Positions 21,788 to 33,362 of a stretch of 64,000 bases of DNA are shown piece by piece; the first letter of the stretch is position 1, and each line of letters starts with the position of its first letter. The DNA is from Ancylobacter radicis. GTDB lineage: Bacteria; Pseudomonadota; Alphaproteobacteria; Rhizobiales; Xanthobacteraceae. The stretch is taken from assembly GCF_018449475.1 (NCBI RefSeq), contig NZ_JAHCQH010000012.1, positions 62,001-126,000 on the forward strand. Reading direction: 5' to 3'. The translations under genes and the position numbers were made by a program. Below the pieces are notes generated by a model, which ran no database searches, was not told where the DNA came from, and saw only the letters and a program-made list of their open reading frames with translations.

Positions 21788-22735
21788 TCACCGCCCCGGC
21801 AGCGGCGGGTAGCTGTCGATGCCGCCGGAAAACACCCGGCTGGCCAGAATGTCCTCGGCCTCAAGGGTGCTGAGATCATCGGCCGTCACCGGCTTGTCCC
21901 CGGCGAACAGGCGGTTGGCCTGGCGCAGCCGGGCGCGGTCGAGCGCGTTGCGGACCGAGCGCCCATTGGCGAAATGCGGCTGCGCCATGCGCAGCTCGAC
22001 ATAGCGATGGAACGCCTCCTGCGCGGCAGGGCTGAGCCGGTAATTCATCTGGCCGAGAATGCGCCCGCCGATCGCCTCCAGCTCCCCGCCGGAATAGTCG
22101 GGGAAGTCGATGTGATGCGCGACGCGCGAGCGGAAGCCGGGATTGGCGGTGAAGAAACGCTCCATCCGGTCGGCATAGCCGGCGAGGATGACGACCAGAT
22201 CGTCGCGCTGGTTCTCCATCACCTGCAGGAGGATCTCGATCGCCTCCTGCCCGTAATCGCGCTCGTTTTCCGGCCGGTAGAGGTAATAGGCCTCGTCGAT
22301 GAACAGCACGCCGCCCATCGCCTTTTTGAGGATTTCCTTGGTCTTGGGCGCGGTGTGGCCGATGTACTGGCCGACCAGATCGTCGCGCGTCACGGTGACG
22401 AGATGGCCTTTGCGGACATAACCGAGCCGGTGGAGGATCTGCGCCATGCGCAGCGCCACCGTGGTCTTGCCGGTACCGGGATTGCCGGTGAAACTCATAT
22501 GCAGCGTCGGGCTCACCGCCTGCAGGCCGAAACGGGCGCGGGCGCGGTCGACCAGCAGCAGCGCGCCGATTTCGCGCAGCCGGCTTTTCACCGGGCCGAG
22601 GCCGACCAGATCGCGGTCCAGCTCATCGAGAACCTCGGCGAGGCCGCTGGAGACGAATTCGGCGCGCAGGTCGATGGCCTCGGGCACCTGCGGGGGGGCA
22701 GTGGTGACGGCAGGATCGTCGATCACGGCATCCAT
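21788..22735 (-). CDS. cbbX: Red-type RuBisCO activase CbbX (AAA+ ATPase)
   Basis: CbbX uses ATP to pull the C-terminus of the red-type RuBisCO large subunit through its hexameric pore, removing inhibitory sugar phosphates; it is activated by ribulose bisphosphate. The 315-residue protein has Walker [10 protein letters not shown] at residues 84-92, the pore loop YIGHT at 124-128, Walker B VLFIDEA at 143-149, and sensor regions around [13 protein letters not shown] and [17 protein letters not shown]. The ATG at 22735 follows a GGAGG-type site. It comes after cbbS, separated by 228 bases containing four strong hairpins, the last with a U-tract, which probably lowers cbbX expression relative to cbbLS. 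Confidence 0.96.
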   Translation of the reverse strand: MDAVIDDPAVTTAPPQVPEAIDLRAEFVSSGLAEVLDELDRDLVGLGPVKSRLREIGALLLVDRARARFGLQAVSPTLHMSFTGNPGTGKTTVALRMAQILHRLGYVRKGHLVTVTRDDLVGQYIGHTAPKTKEILKKAMGGVLFIDEAYYLYRPENERDYGQEAIEILLQVMENQRDDLVVILAGYADRMERFFTANPGFRSRVAHHIDFPDYSGGELEAIGGRILGQMNYRLSPAAQEAFHRYVELRMAQPHFANGRSVRNALDRARLRQANRLFAGDKPVTADDLSTLEAEDILASRVFSGGIDSYPPLPGR

Positions 22736-22807
22736 GGGAGGCTCCTTGGACGGAGGGCGGCGGCGCGCCGGGGGCGCGTGGGGGCGCATGCCCGGCAAAA
22801 AGAAAGG

Positions 22808-22954
22808 GGGACCGATTCCGGGCGCGGCATTCCGGAATCGGTCCCTCGCGGTCGGGGAGGAAACCGAGGCGACCGCGATAGTTCCGTCGGGGGAGTAGAG
22901 GGAGACCGACGGATCGGGAGGCTGACCCGGCGCAGCTGGGCGCGCCGGGTCAGC
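22808..22954 (-). terminator. Array of four hairpins between cbbS and cbbX, ending in a terminator/attenuator
   Basis: Reading away from cbbS there are four perfect inverted repeats in a row. Hairpin 1 has a 13-bp stem (22954-22942 with 22933-22921, 8-nt loop). Hairpin 2 has an 8-bp stem (22913-22906 with 22890-22883). Hairpin 3 has a 9-bp stem (22878-22870 with 22854-22846). Hairpin 4 has a 14-bp stem (22845-22832 with 22821-22808, 10-nt loop) and is followed on the minus strand by CCTTTCTTTTT. The last fits a rho-independent terminator or attenuator; the first three could protect the cbbLS message from 3' decay. Confidence 0.85.
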
Positions 22955-22963
22955 GATAGGGGA

Positions 22964-23383
22964 TCAGTAGCGCGAGCCCTCGGGCTGGTTCGCCGCATAG
23001 GAGCGCGTGGTGTAGCGCATCGCCCGGCCATCGACTTCCTGACGCTCCAGCGCGAAGCCGGGCTCGTCGGCAGGACGGTCGGTGATGAAGGACAGGCGCA
23101 GCGATTCCCACGTATGGGTGGCGTCGAAGGCGCTGATGCGGATGTACTGCCGGCCGCCATAGGTCTTGCGGCACTCGTTCAGCTCGAACATGACGCCGGC
23201 GGCGTCCTTCACGTCGAACATCGGCATGGCCCACATCTCCCAATAGGTGTTGCGGGGATGCGGGTCGTCGGTGAACTCGACATTCACCGCCCAGCCCTTG
23301 TCGATGCAGTACTGCACCTGCTTGGCGATCTGCTCGTCGGTGAGGTCCGGCAGGAAGGAGAAGGCTCCCTGGGTGATGCGCAT
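22964..23383 (-). CDS. cbbS: RuBisCO small subunit, form IC (red type)
   Basis: CbbS caps the L8S8 RuBisCO hexadecamer. The 139 residues, with the long C-terminal extension after residue 110 that forms the beta-hairpin lining the central solvent channel in red-type enzymes, identify form IC. Typical segments are MRITQGAFSFLPDLTDEQI, PRNTYWEMWAMPMFD and ECRKTYGGRQYIRISAFD. The ATG at 23383 gives the canonical N-terminus. It follows cbbL after a 222-base gap that contains a family A repeat; such a long spacer between cbbL and cbbS is larger than usual. Four hairpins follow its stop codon. Confidence 0.97.
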   Translation of the reverse strand: MRITQGAFSFLPDLTDEQIAKQVQYCIDKGWAVNVEFTDDPHPRNTYWEMWAMPMFDVKDAAGVMFELNECRKTYGGRQYIRISAFDATHTWESLRLSFITDRPADEPGFALERQEVDGRAMRYTTRSYAANQPEGSRY

Positions 23384-23482
23384 GGTGGTGTCCTCGTTTG
23401 TCGTGCCCCGGACAAGCGGCGCGCAGCGCCGTGCAGATCAGGAGCCCAGGAGAAAAGTCGCGAAGCGGCGAGTGCCCCTTTG

Positions 23483-23574
23483 CCGTCATCCCCGGGCTTG
23501 GCCCGGGGATCCACGCCTTGTCGTCGTCCCGAAAGGGAAGTCGTGGATGGCCGGGACAAGCCCGGCCATGACGG
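23483..23574. repeat. Intergenic inverted repeat, family A copy 4, between cbbL and cbbS
   Basis: CCGTCATCCCCGGG ... CCCGGCCATGACGG, nearly identical to the copy between cbbX and rpe. It is inserted in the cbbL-cbbS spacer, 31 bases after the cbbL stop. Confidence 0.92.
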
Positions 23575-23605
23575 CGGAGAGAAGCGCGAACCCGCCGCGA
23601 GGGGG

Positions 23606-26264
<2,659 letters not shown>

Positions 26265-26278
26265 GATCGGTCTCCGGC

Positions 26279-28300
26279 TCAGGCGCAGGTCAGAAGCTCG
26301 CAGGTCGCATCGACCACGGCTTCCGGTGTGATGTTGAACTGCTCGTAGAGGGCGGGCGCCGGCGCCGAGGCGCCGAAGCCGGTCATGCCGACGAAGCGGC
26401 CGCGTTCGCCGATCCAGCGGTCCCAGCCGAGCCGGGCGGCGGCCTCGATGCCGACGCGCGGGGCGGTGCCGAGCACGGCGCGGCGGTAATCCGGGCTCTG
26501 CTTCTCGAACAGCTCCCAGCAGGGCATGGAGACGATGGCGGCATCGACCCCGCGCGCCTCCAGAAGCTCGGCCGCCTTGAAGGCGATCTCGACCTCCGAG
26601 CCGGTGGCCAGCAGCGTCACGTCGCGCCGGCGCTTCGGCTTCTTCGCCACATAGGCGCCGTAGCCGGTGAGGTTCTCCTCCGCATGCTTGGTGCGGAAGG
26701 TCGGCAGGTTCTGCCGCGAGAGCGCCAGCACCGAGGGCGTGCCCTCCGCATGGAGCGCGAGCTGCCAGGCCTCCAGCGTCTCCACCGCGTCGGCGGGGCG
26801 GAACACGTTGAGGTTCGGCGTCGCCCGGAGCATGGCGAGATGCTCGACCGGCTGGTGCGTCGGCCCGTCCTCGCCGAGGCCGATGGAATCGTGGGTCAGC
26901 ACATAGACCACACGCTGGCCCATCAGCGCCGAGAGCCGCATCGCCCCGCGGGCATAGTCCGAGAACACCATGAAGGTGCCGCCATAGGGGATGAAGCCGC
27001 GATGCAGGGCGAGACCGTTCATCACCGCGGCCATGGCGTGCTCGCGGATGCCGTAATGCAGGTAACGGCCGGCATAGTTGCCCGGCGTCACCGGGACCAG
27101 ACCCTTGGTGTGGGTCAGGTTCGAGTGGGTCAGGTCGGCCGAGCCGCCGAGGGTGAGGTCGGTCGCGGCATTGACCACGCCCAGCACCATTTCGGAGGCC
27201 TTGCGGCTGGCGACGCTCGGGGCGGTCGCGCTCAGTTCCTTCTTGTAGGCGACCAGCTTCTCGTCGAAATCGGCCGGCAATTCGCCGTCCATCGCCACGG
27301 TGAAGGCGGTGCGCGCGGGCGAGGCGGCGAGCCGTCCCTCCCAGGCCTCGCGGGCGGCGCGGCCACGCTGGGCGATGCCGGCCCAGGCGGCGCGCACATG
27401 ATCGGGCACCTCGAAGGGCGGATAGTTCCAGCCGAGCCGGGCGCGGGCGCCCTCGATCTCGGCGGCGCCGAGCGGGGCGCCGTGAACCGCTTCCGTTCCC
27501 GCCTTGGTCGGCGCGCCGAAGCCGATCGTGGTGCGGCAGGCGATCAGCGTCGGCCGGTCGCTGTCGCGCGCCTCGGCGAGGGCGTCGATCACCGCATGGG
27601 GCGCGTGGCCGTCCACGGAGAGCGCGTCCCAGCCGGCGGCGGCGAAGCGGGCGAGCTGGTCGGTCGAGGTCGAGAGCGAGGTCCGCCCGTCGATCGAGAT
27701 GCCGTTATCGTCCCACAGCACGATGAGCTTCGACAGCTTCAGATGCCCGGCGAGGTCGATCGCTTCCTGCGAGATGCCTTCCATCAGGCAGCCATCGCCG
27801 GCGATCACATAGGTGTGGTGATCGACCAGATCGTCGCCGAAGCGGGCATTGAGCATGCGCTCGGCGAGCGCCATGCCGACCGCCGTGGTCAGGCCCTGGC
27901 CGAGCGGGCCGGTGGTGGTCTCCACGCCCAGCGTGTGGCCATGCTCGGGATGGCCGGCGGTGATGGCGCCGGGCTGGCGGAAGCTGCGGATCTGGTCCAT
28001 CCCCATATCGGCATAGCCGAGCAGATGATGGATCGAATAAAGCAGCATCGAGCCATGGCCGGCCGACAGGACGAAGCGGTCGCGATCGGCCCAATCGGGC
28101 CGGCTCGGATCGATCTTCATGAAGCGGCTGAACAGGGCGGTCGCCACATCCGCCATGCCCATGGGCATGCCGGGATGCCCGGACTTGGCCTTTTCGACCG
28201 CGTCCATGGACAGCGCGCGCAGCGCGTTGGCCATATCGTTGAGCGGGGTCTCGCCGAGGGCGTCGGCAGATTGGCTGGTGGTGGAATTGCTGGTCAACAT
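26279..28300 (-). CDS. cbbT: Transketolase
   Basis: The thiamine-diphosphate enzyme moves two-carbon units between sugar phosphates in the regenerative Calvin cycle. The 673 residues are normal length. [39 protein letters not shown] and the ThDP motif [15 protein letters not shown] followed by VLWDDN are present, as are [14 protein letters not shown] and [20 protein letters not shown] in the later domains. The ATG at 28300 has GGGAGGACAGC in front of it. Another ATG at 28318 overlaps the cbbP stop in an ATGA junction and would add six residues; the ribosome-binding site favours 28300. The operon order is cbbF-P-T-A-L-S-X-E. Confidence 0.96.
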   Translation of the reverse strand: MLTSNSTTSQSADALGETPLNDMANALRALSMDAVEKAKSGHPGMPMGMADVATALFSRFMKIDPSRPDWADRDRFVLSAGHGSMLLYSIHHLLGYADMGMDQIRSFRQPGAITAGHPEHGHTLGVETTTGPLGQGLTTAVGMALAERMLNARFGDDLVDHHTYVIAGDGCLMEGISQEAIDLAGHLKLSKLIVLWDDNGISIDGRTSLSTSTDQLARFAAAGWDALSVDGHAPHAVIDALAEARDSDRPTLIACRTTIGFGAPTKAGTEAVHGAPLGAAEIEGARARLGWNYPPFEVPDHVRAAWAGIAQRGRAAREAWEGRLAASPARTAFTVAMDGELPADFDEKLVAYKKELSATAPSVASRKASEMVLGVVNAATDLTLGGSADLTHSNLTHTKGLVPVTPGNYAGRYLHYGIREHAMAAVMNGLALHRGFIPYGGTFMVFSDYARGAMRLSALMGQRVVYVLTHDSIGLGEDGPTHQPVEHLAMLRATPNLNVFRPADAVETLEAWQLALHAEGTPSVLALSRQNLPTFRTKHAEENLTGYGAYVAKKPKRRRDVTLLATGSEVEIAFKAAELLEARGVDAAIVSMPCWELFEKQSPDYRRAVLGTAPRVGIEAAARLGWDRWIGERGRFVGMTGFGASAPAPALYEQFNITPEAVVDATCELLTCA

Positions 28301-28314
28301 GCTGTCCTCCCGGC

Positions 28315-29190
28315 TCATGCAGCCCGCCGCTTCTTCTCGACGAGGTTGAGGATCATCGGGGTGAGAATGAGCTGCATCGCGATGTCGAGCTTGCCGCCGG
28401 GGATCACGATGGAATTGGCACGGCTCATCCATGAGCCCTCGATCATCGAGAGCAGATAGGGGAAGTCGATGCCGCGCGGATTCTTGAAGCGGATGACGAC
28501 GATCGATTCGTCGGCCGTCGGGATCCAGCGGGCGATGAACGGGTTCGAGGTGTCGACCGTCGGTACGCGCTGGAAGTTGATGTCGGTCTGCGCGAATTGC
28601 GGGCAGATGTAATTCACATAGTCCGGCATGCGCCGCAGGATGGTGTCGGTCACCGCCTCGGTGGAATAGCCGCGATGCGAGCGGTCGCGGTGGATCTTCT
28701 GGATCCATTCGAGATTGATCACCGGCACGACGCCGATCTTCAGGTCGGCATAACGGGCGACATCGACATTGCCGCTGATCACCGCGCCGTGCAGGCCCTC
28801 ATAGAACAGCAGGTCGGTCGGCGTCGGGATCTGTTCCCACGCGGTGAAGGTGCCGGGCGCGCCGCCATATTCCTCCGCTTCCTTGTCGTCATGGACATAG
28901 TGGCGGGACTTGCCGGTGCCGGTCTTGGAATAGGAGCGGAAGGTCTCTTCCAGTTCCTCGAACAGGTTCGAATCGGGCCCGAAATGGCTGTAGTGGTGGT
29001 TGCCGCGCCCGGCCTCCTCGGCCATCACGCGCTTCATCTCGGAGCGGTCATAGCGGTGGAAGGCGTCGCCCTCGATATAGGCGGCGGTCACGTTCTCCCG
29101 GCGGAAGATCTGCTCGAAGATCCGGCGGACCGAGGTGGTCCCGGCGCCTGACGAACCGGTGACGGAAATGATCGGGTAATGGATCGACAT
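28315..29190 (-). CDS. cbbP: Phosphoribulokinase
   Basis: The kinase phosphorylates ribulose 5-phosphate to ribulose 1,5-bisphosphate and is diagnostic for the Calvin cycle. The 291-residue length and sequence are of the proteobacterial, non-redox-regulated class I type. The P-loop is GSSGAGTTS at residues 12-20. [44 protein letters not shown] and [15 protein letters not shown] are the characteristic segments. The ATG at 29190 follows the cbbF stop by 13 bases. The stop overlaps a possible cbbT start codon. Confidence 0.97.
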   Translation of the reverse strand: MSIHYPIISVTGSSGAGTTSVRRIFEQIFRRENVTAAYIEGDAFHRYDRSEMKRVMAEEAGRGNHHYSHFGPDSNLFEELEETFRSYSKTGTGKSRHYVHDDKEAEEYGGAPGTFTAWEQIPTPTDLLFYEGLHGAVISGNVDVARYADLKIGVVPVINLEWIQKIHRDRSHRGYSTEAVTDTILRRMPDYVNYICPQFAQTDINFQRVPTVDTSNPFIARWIPTADESIVVIRFKNPRGIDFPYLLSMIEGSWMSRANSIVIPGGKLDIAMQLILTPMILNLVEKKRRAA

Positions 29191-29203
29191 GGTACCGGCC
29201 CCT

Positions 29204-30229
29204 TCAGGCGCGCAGCAGGCCGCGCCGGCCAAAGAGCGGCGAACGCTCCGGCATGGCGGCGGAATCCAGGTGATAGCGGGCGATGCGTTCGACTTCGCAG
29301 CGTGAGCCGAAGACCAGCGGCACGCGCTGGTGCAGATGCGTCGGCTGGAGTTCGAGGATCGACACGCGCCCATCGGTGGCCGCGCCATGCGCCTGTTGCA
29401 TCAGGAAGGCGACCGGGTTGGCCTCATAGACCAGCCGCAGCCGGCCGGTGTGGTAGCCCTGGCGCGCGTCGCCCGGATAGAGATAGACCCCGCCCCGCAC
29501 CAGGATGCGGTAGACATCGGCCACCATGGAGGCGACCCAGCGGGTGTTGAAATCCTTGGCGCGCGGGCCATCGGCGCCGGCCCGGCAGTCATCCACATAG
29601 CAGCGTATGGCGTGGTCCCAGTGCCGCTCATTGGAGCCGTTGACCGCGTATTCGGCGGTTTCCAGGGCGACCGCGGCCGCCGCCTCGGCGAGCACGAAGG
29701 CGCCGCTGGCGCGGTCCAGCACGAAGATCTGCGTGCCCTCGCCCACGGTCAGCACCAGCGAGGTCTGCGGCCCGTACACCAGAAAGCCGGCGGCGAGCTG
29801 CGCCGAGCCCGGCTGGAGCAGGGAATCAGGCCCGACATGGGGCAGGATCGAGAAGATCGTGCCGACGCTCATATTGCTGTCGATGTTGGACGAACCATCC
29901 AGCGGATCGACGGCGACGGCGAGCGTGCCGGTGGCGCTGAGCGCCTCGGCCTGTTCGGCCTCCTCGGAGCCGTAGAGCGCGACCGGGGTGGCGCGCAGGG
30001 CGTCACGCACCAGATCGTCGGCGAGGACGTCCAGCTCCTTCTGGCTGTCGCCGTCCTCATGATAGCCGCGTACCGTGGCCAGGGCTCCCGCGAGCGGGCC
30101 GGCGGCAAGCAGCTCGGAAATCCGGATACCGGCGCCGGCAAGGGCGCGGATGGCGGCCGCGACGTCGCGGCGCAGCTCATTGGTCTGCGACCACCCCGAA
30201 AGGTGATCGTCCAAGGTCGGGCGTGTCAT
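29204..30229 (-). CDS. cbbF: Fructose-1,6-bisphosphatase class I (first gene of the cbb operon)
   Basis: The enzyme hydrolyses fructose 1,6-bisphosphate, and in many autotrophs also sedoheptulose 1,7-bisphosphate, in the regenerative phase. The 341-residue protein has the metal-binding GSEE at residues 88-91 and VDPLDGSSNID at 107-117, then GTIFSILP, the phosphate-binding NTRWVASMVADVYRIL and GGVYLYPGD, and RLVYEANPVAFLMQQAHG. The ATG at 30229 faces cbbR across a 183-base regulatory gap; cbbF is therefore the promoter-proximal gene of the operon. Confidence 0.96.
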   Translation of the reverse strand: MTRPTLDDHLSGWSQTNELRRDVAAAIRALAGAGIRISELLAAGPLAGALATVRGYHEDGDSQKELDVLADDLVRDALRATPVALYGSEEAEQAEALSATGTLAVAVDPLDGSSNIDSNMSVGTIFSILPHVGPDSLLQPGSAQLAAGFLVYGPQTSLVLTVGEGTQIFVLDRASGAFVLAEAAAAVALETAEYAVNGSNERHWDHAIRCYVDDCRAGADGPRAKDFNTRWVASMVADVYRILVRGGVYLYPGDARQGYHTGRLRLVYEANPVAFLMQQAHGAATDGRVSILELQPTHLHQRVPLVFGSRCEVERIARYHLDSAAMPERSPLFGRRGLLRA

Positions 30230-30412
30230 TGGCGTTTCCCCGGTTATGTGAGGGCTTTTTGCCCTTTGGCGTGTCGTTTCCGTTGAGCCTTCGAGTGGGG
30301 GACCCGAAGCGGCGGACGCCTCTTGTTGCTGACAACACTGCCCGACTTGTTGAACTAAGGAAATTCGAATATTCTTTGATACCTTTTCAATTTAGCTGAA
30401 GCGTAATGGTGC
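30230..30412. promoter_or_regulatory. cbbR-cbbF intergenic control region with LysR-type sites
   Basis: This gap drives the divergent cbbR gene and cbb operon and is AT-rich near cbbR. TCA-ATTTAGC-TGA at 30387-30399 fits the TNA-N7-TNA pattern described for CbbR sites, and it sits inside the larger dyad TTCA-N7-TGAA. Two more dyads lie in the gap: TGTTG-CTGA-CAACA at 30324-30337 and GAATATTC at 30367-30374. CbbR with metabolite ligands is known to activate such operons. The exact promoters cannot be fixed by eye. Confidence 0.6.
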
Positions 30413-31327
30413 ATGCGTAATGCCACGCTCAAGCAGCTTCGGGCCCTCGCCGCCGTCGTCGATACCGGCACGGTTACCGGCGCGGCCCGCAAGCTGAACG
30501 TCACGCCGCCGGCGGTGACGATGCAGGTGCAGTTGCTCGAGGAGCATCTCGGCCTGCCGCTGCTCGACCGCGCGGGCGACCGGTTCCAGCCGAGCGCGGC
30601 CGGGCGCGAGGTGCTCGCCGCCGTCTCCCGCGTCGAGGCGGCCATTGCCGATTGCGCCGCCGCGCTCGACGCGATGAAGGGGCTGAAATCCGGGCGGGTG
30701 GCGGTCGGGCTGGTGTCCACCGCGAAATATTTCGTGCCCAGCGCGCTCGGCGCCTTCGCCCGGCTGCATCCCGGCATCGACGTGGTGCTGAGCGTCGGCA
30801 ATCGCGAGGAGATCATCGCCGCGCTGCGCGGCGACGCCATCGATCTTGCCATCACCGGCCGCCCGCCGGTCGACATGGAGGTCGACAAATACCCGATCGG
30901 CGAGCACCCCCATGTCATCATCGCCCCCACCGACCACCCGCTGCTCGGAAGGCGGATCGCCCCCGCGGCGCTGGCCAGCGCGAGCTTTCTGGTGCGCGAG
31001 CCGGGCTCGGGCACGCGCGGGCTGATGGAGCGGTTCTTTCAGGATGCCGGGATCGAGCCGCGCATCGCCATGGAGATCGGCTCCAACGAGACCATCAAGC
31101 AGGCGGTGATGGCGGGCCTCGGCCTCGCCTTCCTCTCCGCCCACACCATCGCCGCCGAAATCGCCGACCACCGGCTGGCGACGCTCGATGTCGAGGGGCT
31201 GCCGGTGGTGCGGCAATGGTTCGTGGTCAAGCGCACCGCCAAGCGCCAGACCCCGCCCGCCGCCGCGCTCACCGAGTTCCTGTCACGGCGCGGCGCCGAA
31301 TTCCTGCCGGAGATCCGGCCCGCCTGA
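30413..31327 (+). CDS. cbbR: LysR-type Calvin-cycle regulator CbbR
   Basis: The 304-residue protein has the LysR helix-turn-helix at its N-terminus: LKQLRALAAVVDTGTVTGAARKL, then VTPPAVTMQVQLLEEHLGLPLLDR. A periplasmic-binding-type effector domain follows from about residue 90, with GLVSTAKYFVP, SVGNREEIIAAL and the conserved PGSGTRGLMERFF. Its place directly divergent from cbbF identifies it as CbbR, activator of CO2-fixation genes in response to metabolites such as RuBP, PEP or NADPH. The ATG at 30413 has only a weak ribosome-binding site, consistent with low expression. Its 3' end overlaps the convergent epimerase gene by 45 bases. Confidence 0.92.
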   Translation: MRNATLKQLRALAAVVDTGTVTGAARKLNVTPPAVTMQVQLLEEHLGLPLLDRAGDRFQPSAAGREVLAAVSRVEAAIADCAAALDAMKGLKSGRVAVGLVSTAKYFVPSALGAFARLHPGIDVVLSVGNREEIIAALRGDAIDLAITGRPPVDMEVDKYPIGEHPHVIIAPTDHPLLGRRIAPAALASASFLVREPGSGTRGLMERFFQDAGIEPRIAMEIGSNETIKQAVMAGLGLAFLSAHTIAAEIADHRLATLDVEGLPVVRQWFVVKRTAKRQTPPAAALTEFLSRRGAEFLPEIRPA

Positions 31328-32302
31328 GGTCTGCGGCGCAGCTCTGAGGCATCCAAGGCCGATCAGGCTCGCCCGCACCGCTTCGTCGAGCGGCGTGTGC
31401 GGCTCCGCCCCCAGCGTGGCGCGCAGCCGGCCATTGTCCAGCCGCACCGGCTCTTGCCAGAGATAGCGCATCTCCATCAGCTCCCGGAACAGCGGCACCA
31501 CCGGCGAGGCAAGGCGGGCCAGTGTCCAGGGGAACGCCTTGACCGGCAGATCCGGCGCGCCAAGCACCCGGCGGATGGCCCCGATCATCCGCGTGCCGTC
31601 GTCGTCCCAGTGCCCGTCCATGTGGAAGCGGGCGAAGGCGGGCAGGTCGTCGCGCTCGACCAGCCGCGCCATGGTCTCCGCGACATCCGGCAGATAGGCC
31701 CATTGGTGCCCGACCCCGGCGCGGCCGGGATACTGGATCGAACGTGGCGCGGTCCCGGCTTTCACCAGCACCTGACCGAACCAGTTATTGGCGGCCTGCG
31801 GCCCGAAATAGTCGCCGGCGCGCACGATCAGCACCGGGCTGTCGCCGCGCGCCGCGGCGGCTTCCAGCTCCCGCTCCATCGCCACGCGGATCGCCCCCTT
31901 GCGGGTGAGCGGCGCCTGCGGCGCGTCCTCAGTGATGAGCGGCGCGCCGGGGGCGAAGACGTCCGGGCCGTAATTATACACCGTGCCCGGCAGCAACAGG
32001 CGCGCCCCGCCCGCGCGGGCGGCGGCGAGCGTGTTGGCCAGCATCGGCAGCACCAGCCGGTCCCAGTCGCGATAGCCGGGCGGGTTCACCGCATGGACGA
32101 TGAGCGACGCGCCCTCCGCCGCGCGCGCCACATCCGCCGCCGCCAGCGCATCGCCGCGCTGCCAGAGGATGCCGTCCCTCAGGCCGGGCGTGCCGCTGCG
32201 GGTGAGCGCGCGCACCTGCCAGCCGCGAGCGAGCAGCGTGTGCGCCATCGCGCCGCCAATCCCGCCCGTCGCCCCCAGCACCAGAACCGTCTTCGTCGTC
32301 AT
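31283..32302 (-). CDS. NAD(P)-dependent epimerase/dehydratase-like extended SDR
   Basis: The 339-residue protein has the N-terminal NAD(P) motif VLGATGGIGGAMAHTLL at about residues 8-24 and a Rossmann fold of the extended or atypical SDR class. HAVNPPGYRDWDRLVLPMLANTL, the active-site region GTVYNYGPDVF and VRAGDYFGPQAANNWFG follow. Members act as epimerases or reductases of sugars, or as ketone or quinone reductases; the substrate here is not evident. The ATG at 32302 is the natural start. The gene is divergent from a LysR regulator 90 bases away, which probably controls it. The last 45 bases overlap cbbR in opposite orientation. Confidence 0.75.
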   Translation of the reverse strand: MTTKTVLVLGATGGIGGAMAHTLLARGWQVRALTRSGTPGLRDGILWQRGDALAAADVARAAEGASLIVHAVNPPGYRDWDRLVLPMLANTLAAARAGGARLLLPGTVYNYGPDVFAPGAPLITEDAPQAPLTRKGAIRVAMERELEAAAARGDSPVLIVRAGDYFGPQAANNWFGQVLVKAGTAPRSIQYPGRAGVGHQWAYLPDVAETMARLVERDDLPAFARFHMDGHWDDDGTRMIGAIRRVLGAPDLPVKAFPWTLARLASPVVPLFRELMEMRYLWQEPVRLDNGRLRATLGAEPHTPLDEAVRASLIGLGCLRAAPQTSGGPDLRQEFGAAP

Positions 32303-32380
32303 CGCGACCTCCCGTGGTTGATGGCGCGATGATCGGCCTGCAAAGAGTGCAACGGAATTGTCGAAATCCGTGGCATTGCT

Positions 32381-32394
32381 ATACATAAACGTAT
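32381..32394. promoter_or_regulatory. Inverted repeat ATAC-N6-GTAT at the LysR gene start
   Basis: ATAC ATAAAC GTAT overlaps the start codon of the LysR gene by two bases, in the 90-base divergent gap. A weaker dyad, CGGAAT...ATCCG, lies at about 32353-32370. These are candidate autoregulatory sites. Confidence 0.4.
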
Positions 32395-33283
32395 GACTGA
32401 CGAACCGGGCTGGGACCTGTACCGCTCCTTCCTCGCCGTGCTGAAGGAGCGTTCGCTCTCCGGCGCCGCGCGCCGGCTCGGCCTGACGCAGCCGACCATC
32501 GCCCGCCATCTCGACGCGCTGGAACAGGCGCTCGGGGCGCAGCTTTTCCTGCGCTCGCCGCGCGGGCTCGCGCCCACCGACCTCGCCATCGACCTTGGCC
32601 CCTATGCCCGCGCGCTGGCCGCCAATGCCGCGGCGCTGCGGCGCGCCGCCTCGGGCGCCACAGGCGAGGTGCGCGGCACGGTACGGGTCAGCGCCTCCGA
32701 GGTGGTCGGCGCCATCCATTTGCCGCCGGTACTGGCGGATTTGCGGGCGAGCCATCCCCGTCTCGTCATCGAGCTGGTACTGACCAATGCGGTGGAGAAC
32801 GTGCTGGAGCGCGCCGCCGACATCGCCGTGCGCATGGCCCCGCCGGCGCAGCAGGCGCTGCTCGCCCGGCACCTGCCGCCGCTGCGCATCGGGCTGCATG
32901 CCCACCGCGCCTATGTCGCGCGCAAGGGCCTGCCGGAAAGCCTCGACGATCTCGTCGGCCACGATCTGATCGGCTTCGACAGCGAGACCCCGGCGATCCG
33001 CGCGGTGATGGCGCGCTATCCGATGCTGGGGCGCGCGGCCTATGCGCTGCGCAGCGACAGCGACCTCGCGCAGCTCGCGGCCATCCGCGCCGGCTTCGGC
33101 ATCGGCTTCTGCCAGGCGGCGATCGCCCGGCGCGAGCCGGACCTCGTGCCCGTGCTGCCGGACGCTTTCGCGCTCGACCTGCCGGTGGCCATCGTCATGC
33201 ATGAAGATCTGAAGGCCAGCGCGCGCCACCGCGTGGTGTTCGACGCGCTGGTCCACACGATGGGAACCATCGCCTCGCTTTGA
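32393..33283 (+). CDS. LysR family transcriptional regulator
   Basis: The 296-residue protein has an N-terminal winged helix (YRSFLAVLKERSLSGAARRLGL, TQPTIARHLDALEQALGAQLF) and an effector domain from about residue 90 (GTVRVSASEVVGAIHLPPVL). Its C-terminal half includes LAAIRAGFGIGFCQ. The DNA-binding part is standard for the family. It is transcribed divergently from the epimerase-like gene, which is its likely target. No effector can be suggested from the sequence. The gene ends shortly before a hairpin shared with the convergent molybdenum hydroxylase operon. Confidence 0.88.
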   Translation: MTDEPGWDLYRSFLAVLKERSLSGAARRLGLTQPTIARHLDALEQALGAQLFLRSPRGLAPTDLAIDLGPYARALAANAAALRRAASGATGEVRGTVRVSASEVVGAIHLPPVLADLRASHPRLVIELVLTNAVENVLERAADIAVRMAPPAQQALLARHLPPLRIGLHAHRAYVARKGLPESLDDLVGHDLIGFDSETPAIRAVMARYPMLGRAAYALRSDSDLAQLAAIRAGFGIGFCQAAIARREPDLVPVLPDAFALDLPVAIVMHEDLKASARHRVVFDALVHTMGTIASL

Positions 33284-33318
33284 AAGGCCGCGATGCGGGC
33301 GGTGGCGACCTCATGAAA

Positions 33319-33340
33319 AAGGCCGGCTCACGCCGGCCTT
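33319..33340 (-). terminator. Rho-independent terminator of the molybdenum hydroxylase operon
   Basis: AAGGCCGGC-GTGA-GCCGGCCTT on the minus strand forms a 9-bp stem, followed by TTTTTCATG in total. It lies 22 bases after the stop of the 33363 gene. The same hairpin can also serve the LysR gene on the plus strand, though there the U-tract is poorer. Confidence 0.8.
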
Positions 33341-33362
33341 CTCCTGTCGATCTAAGGCGTGC

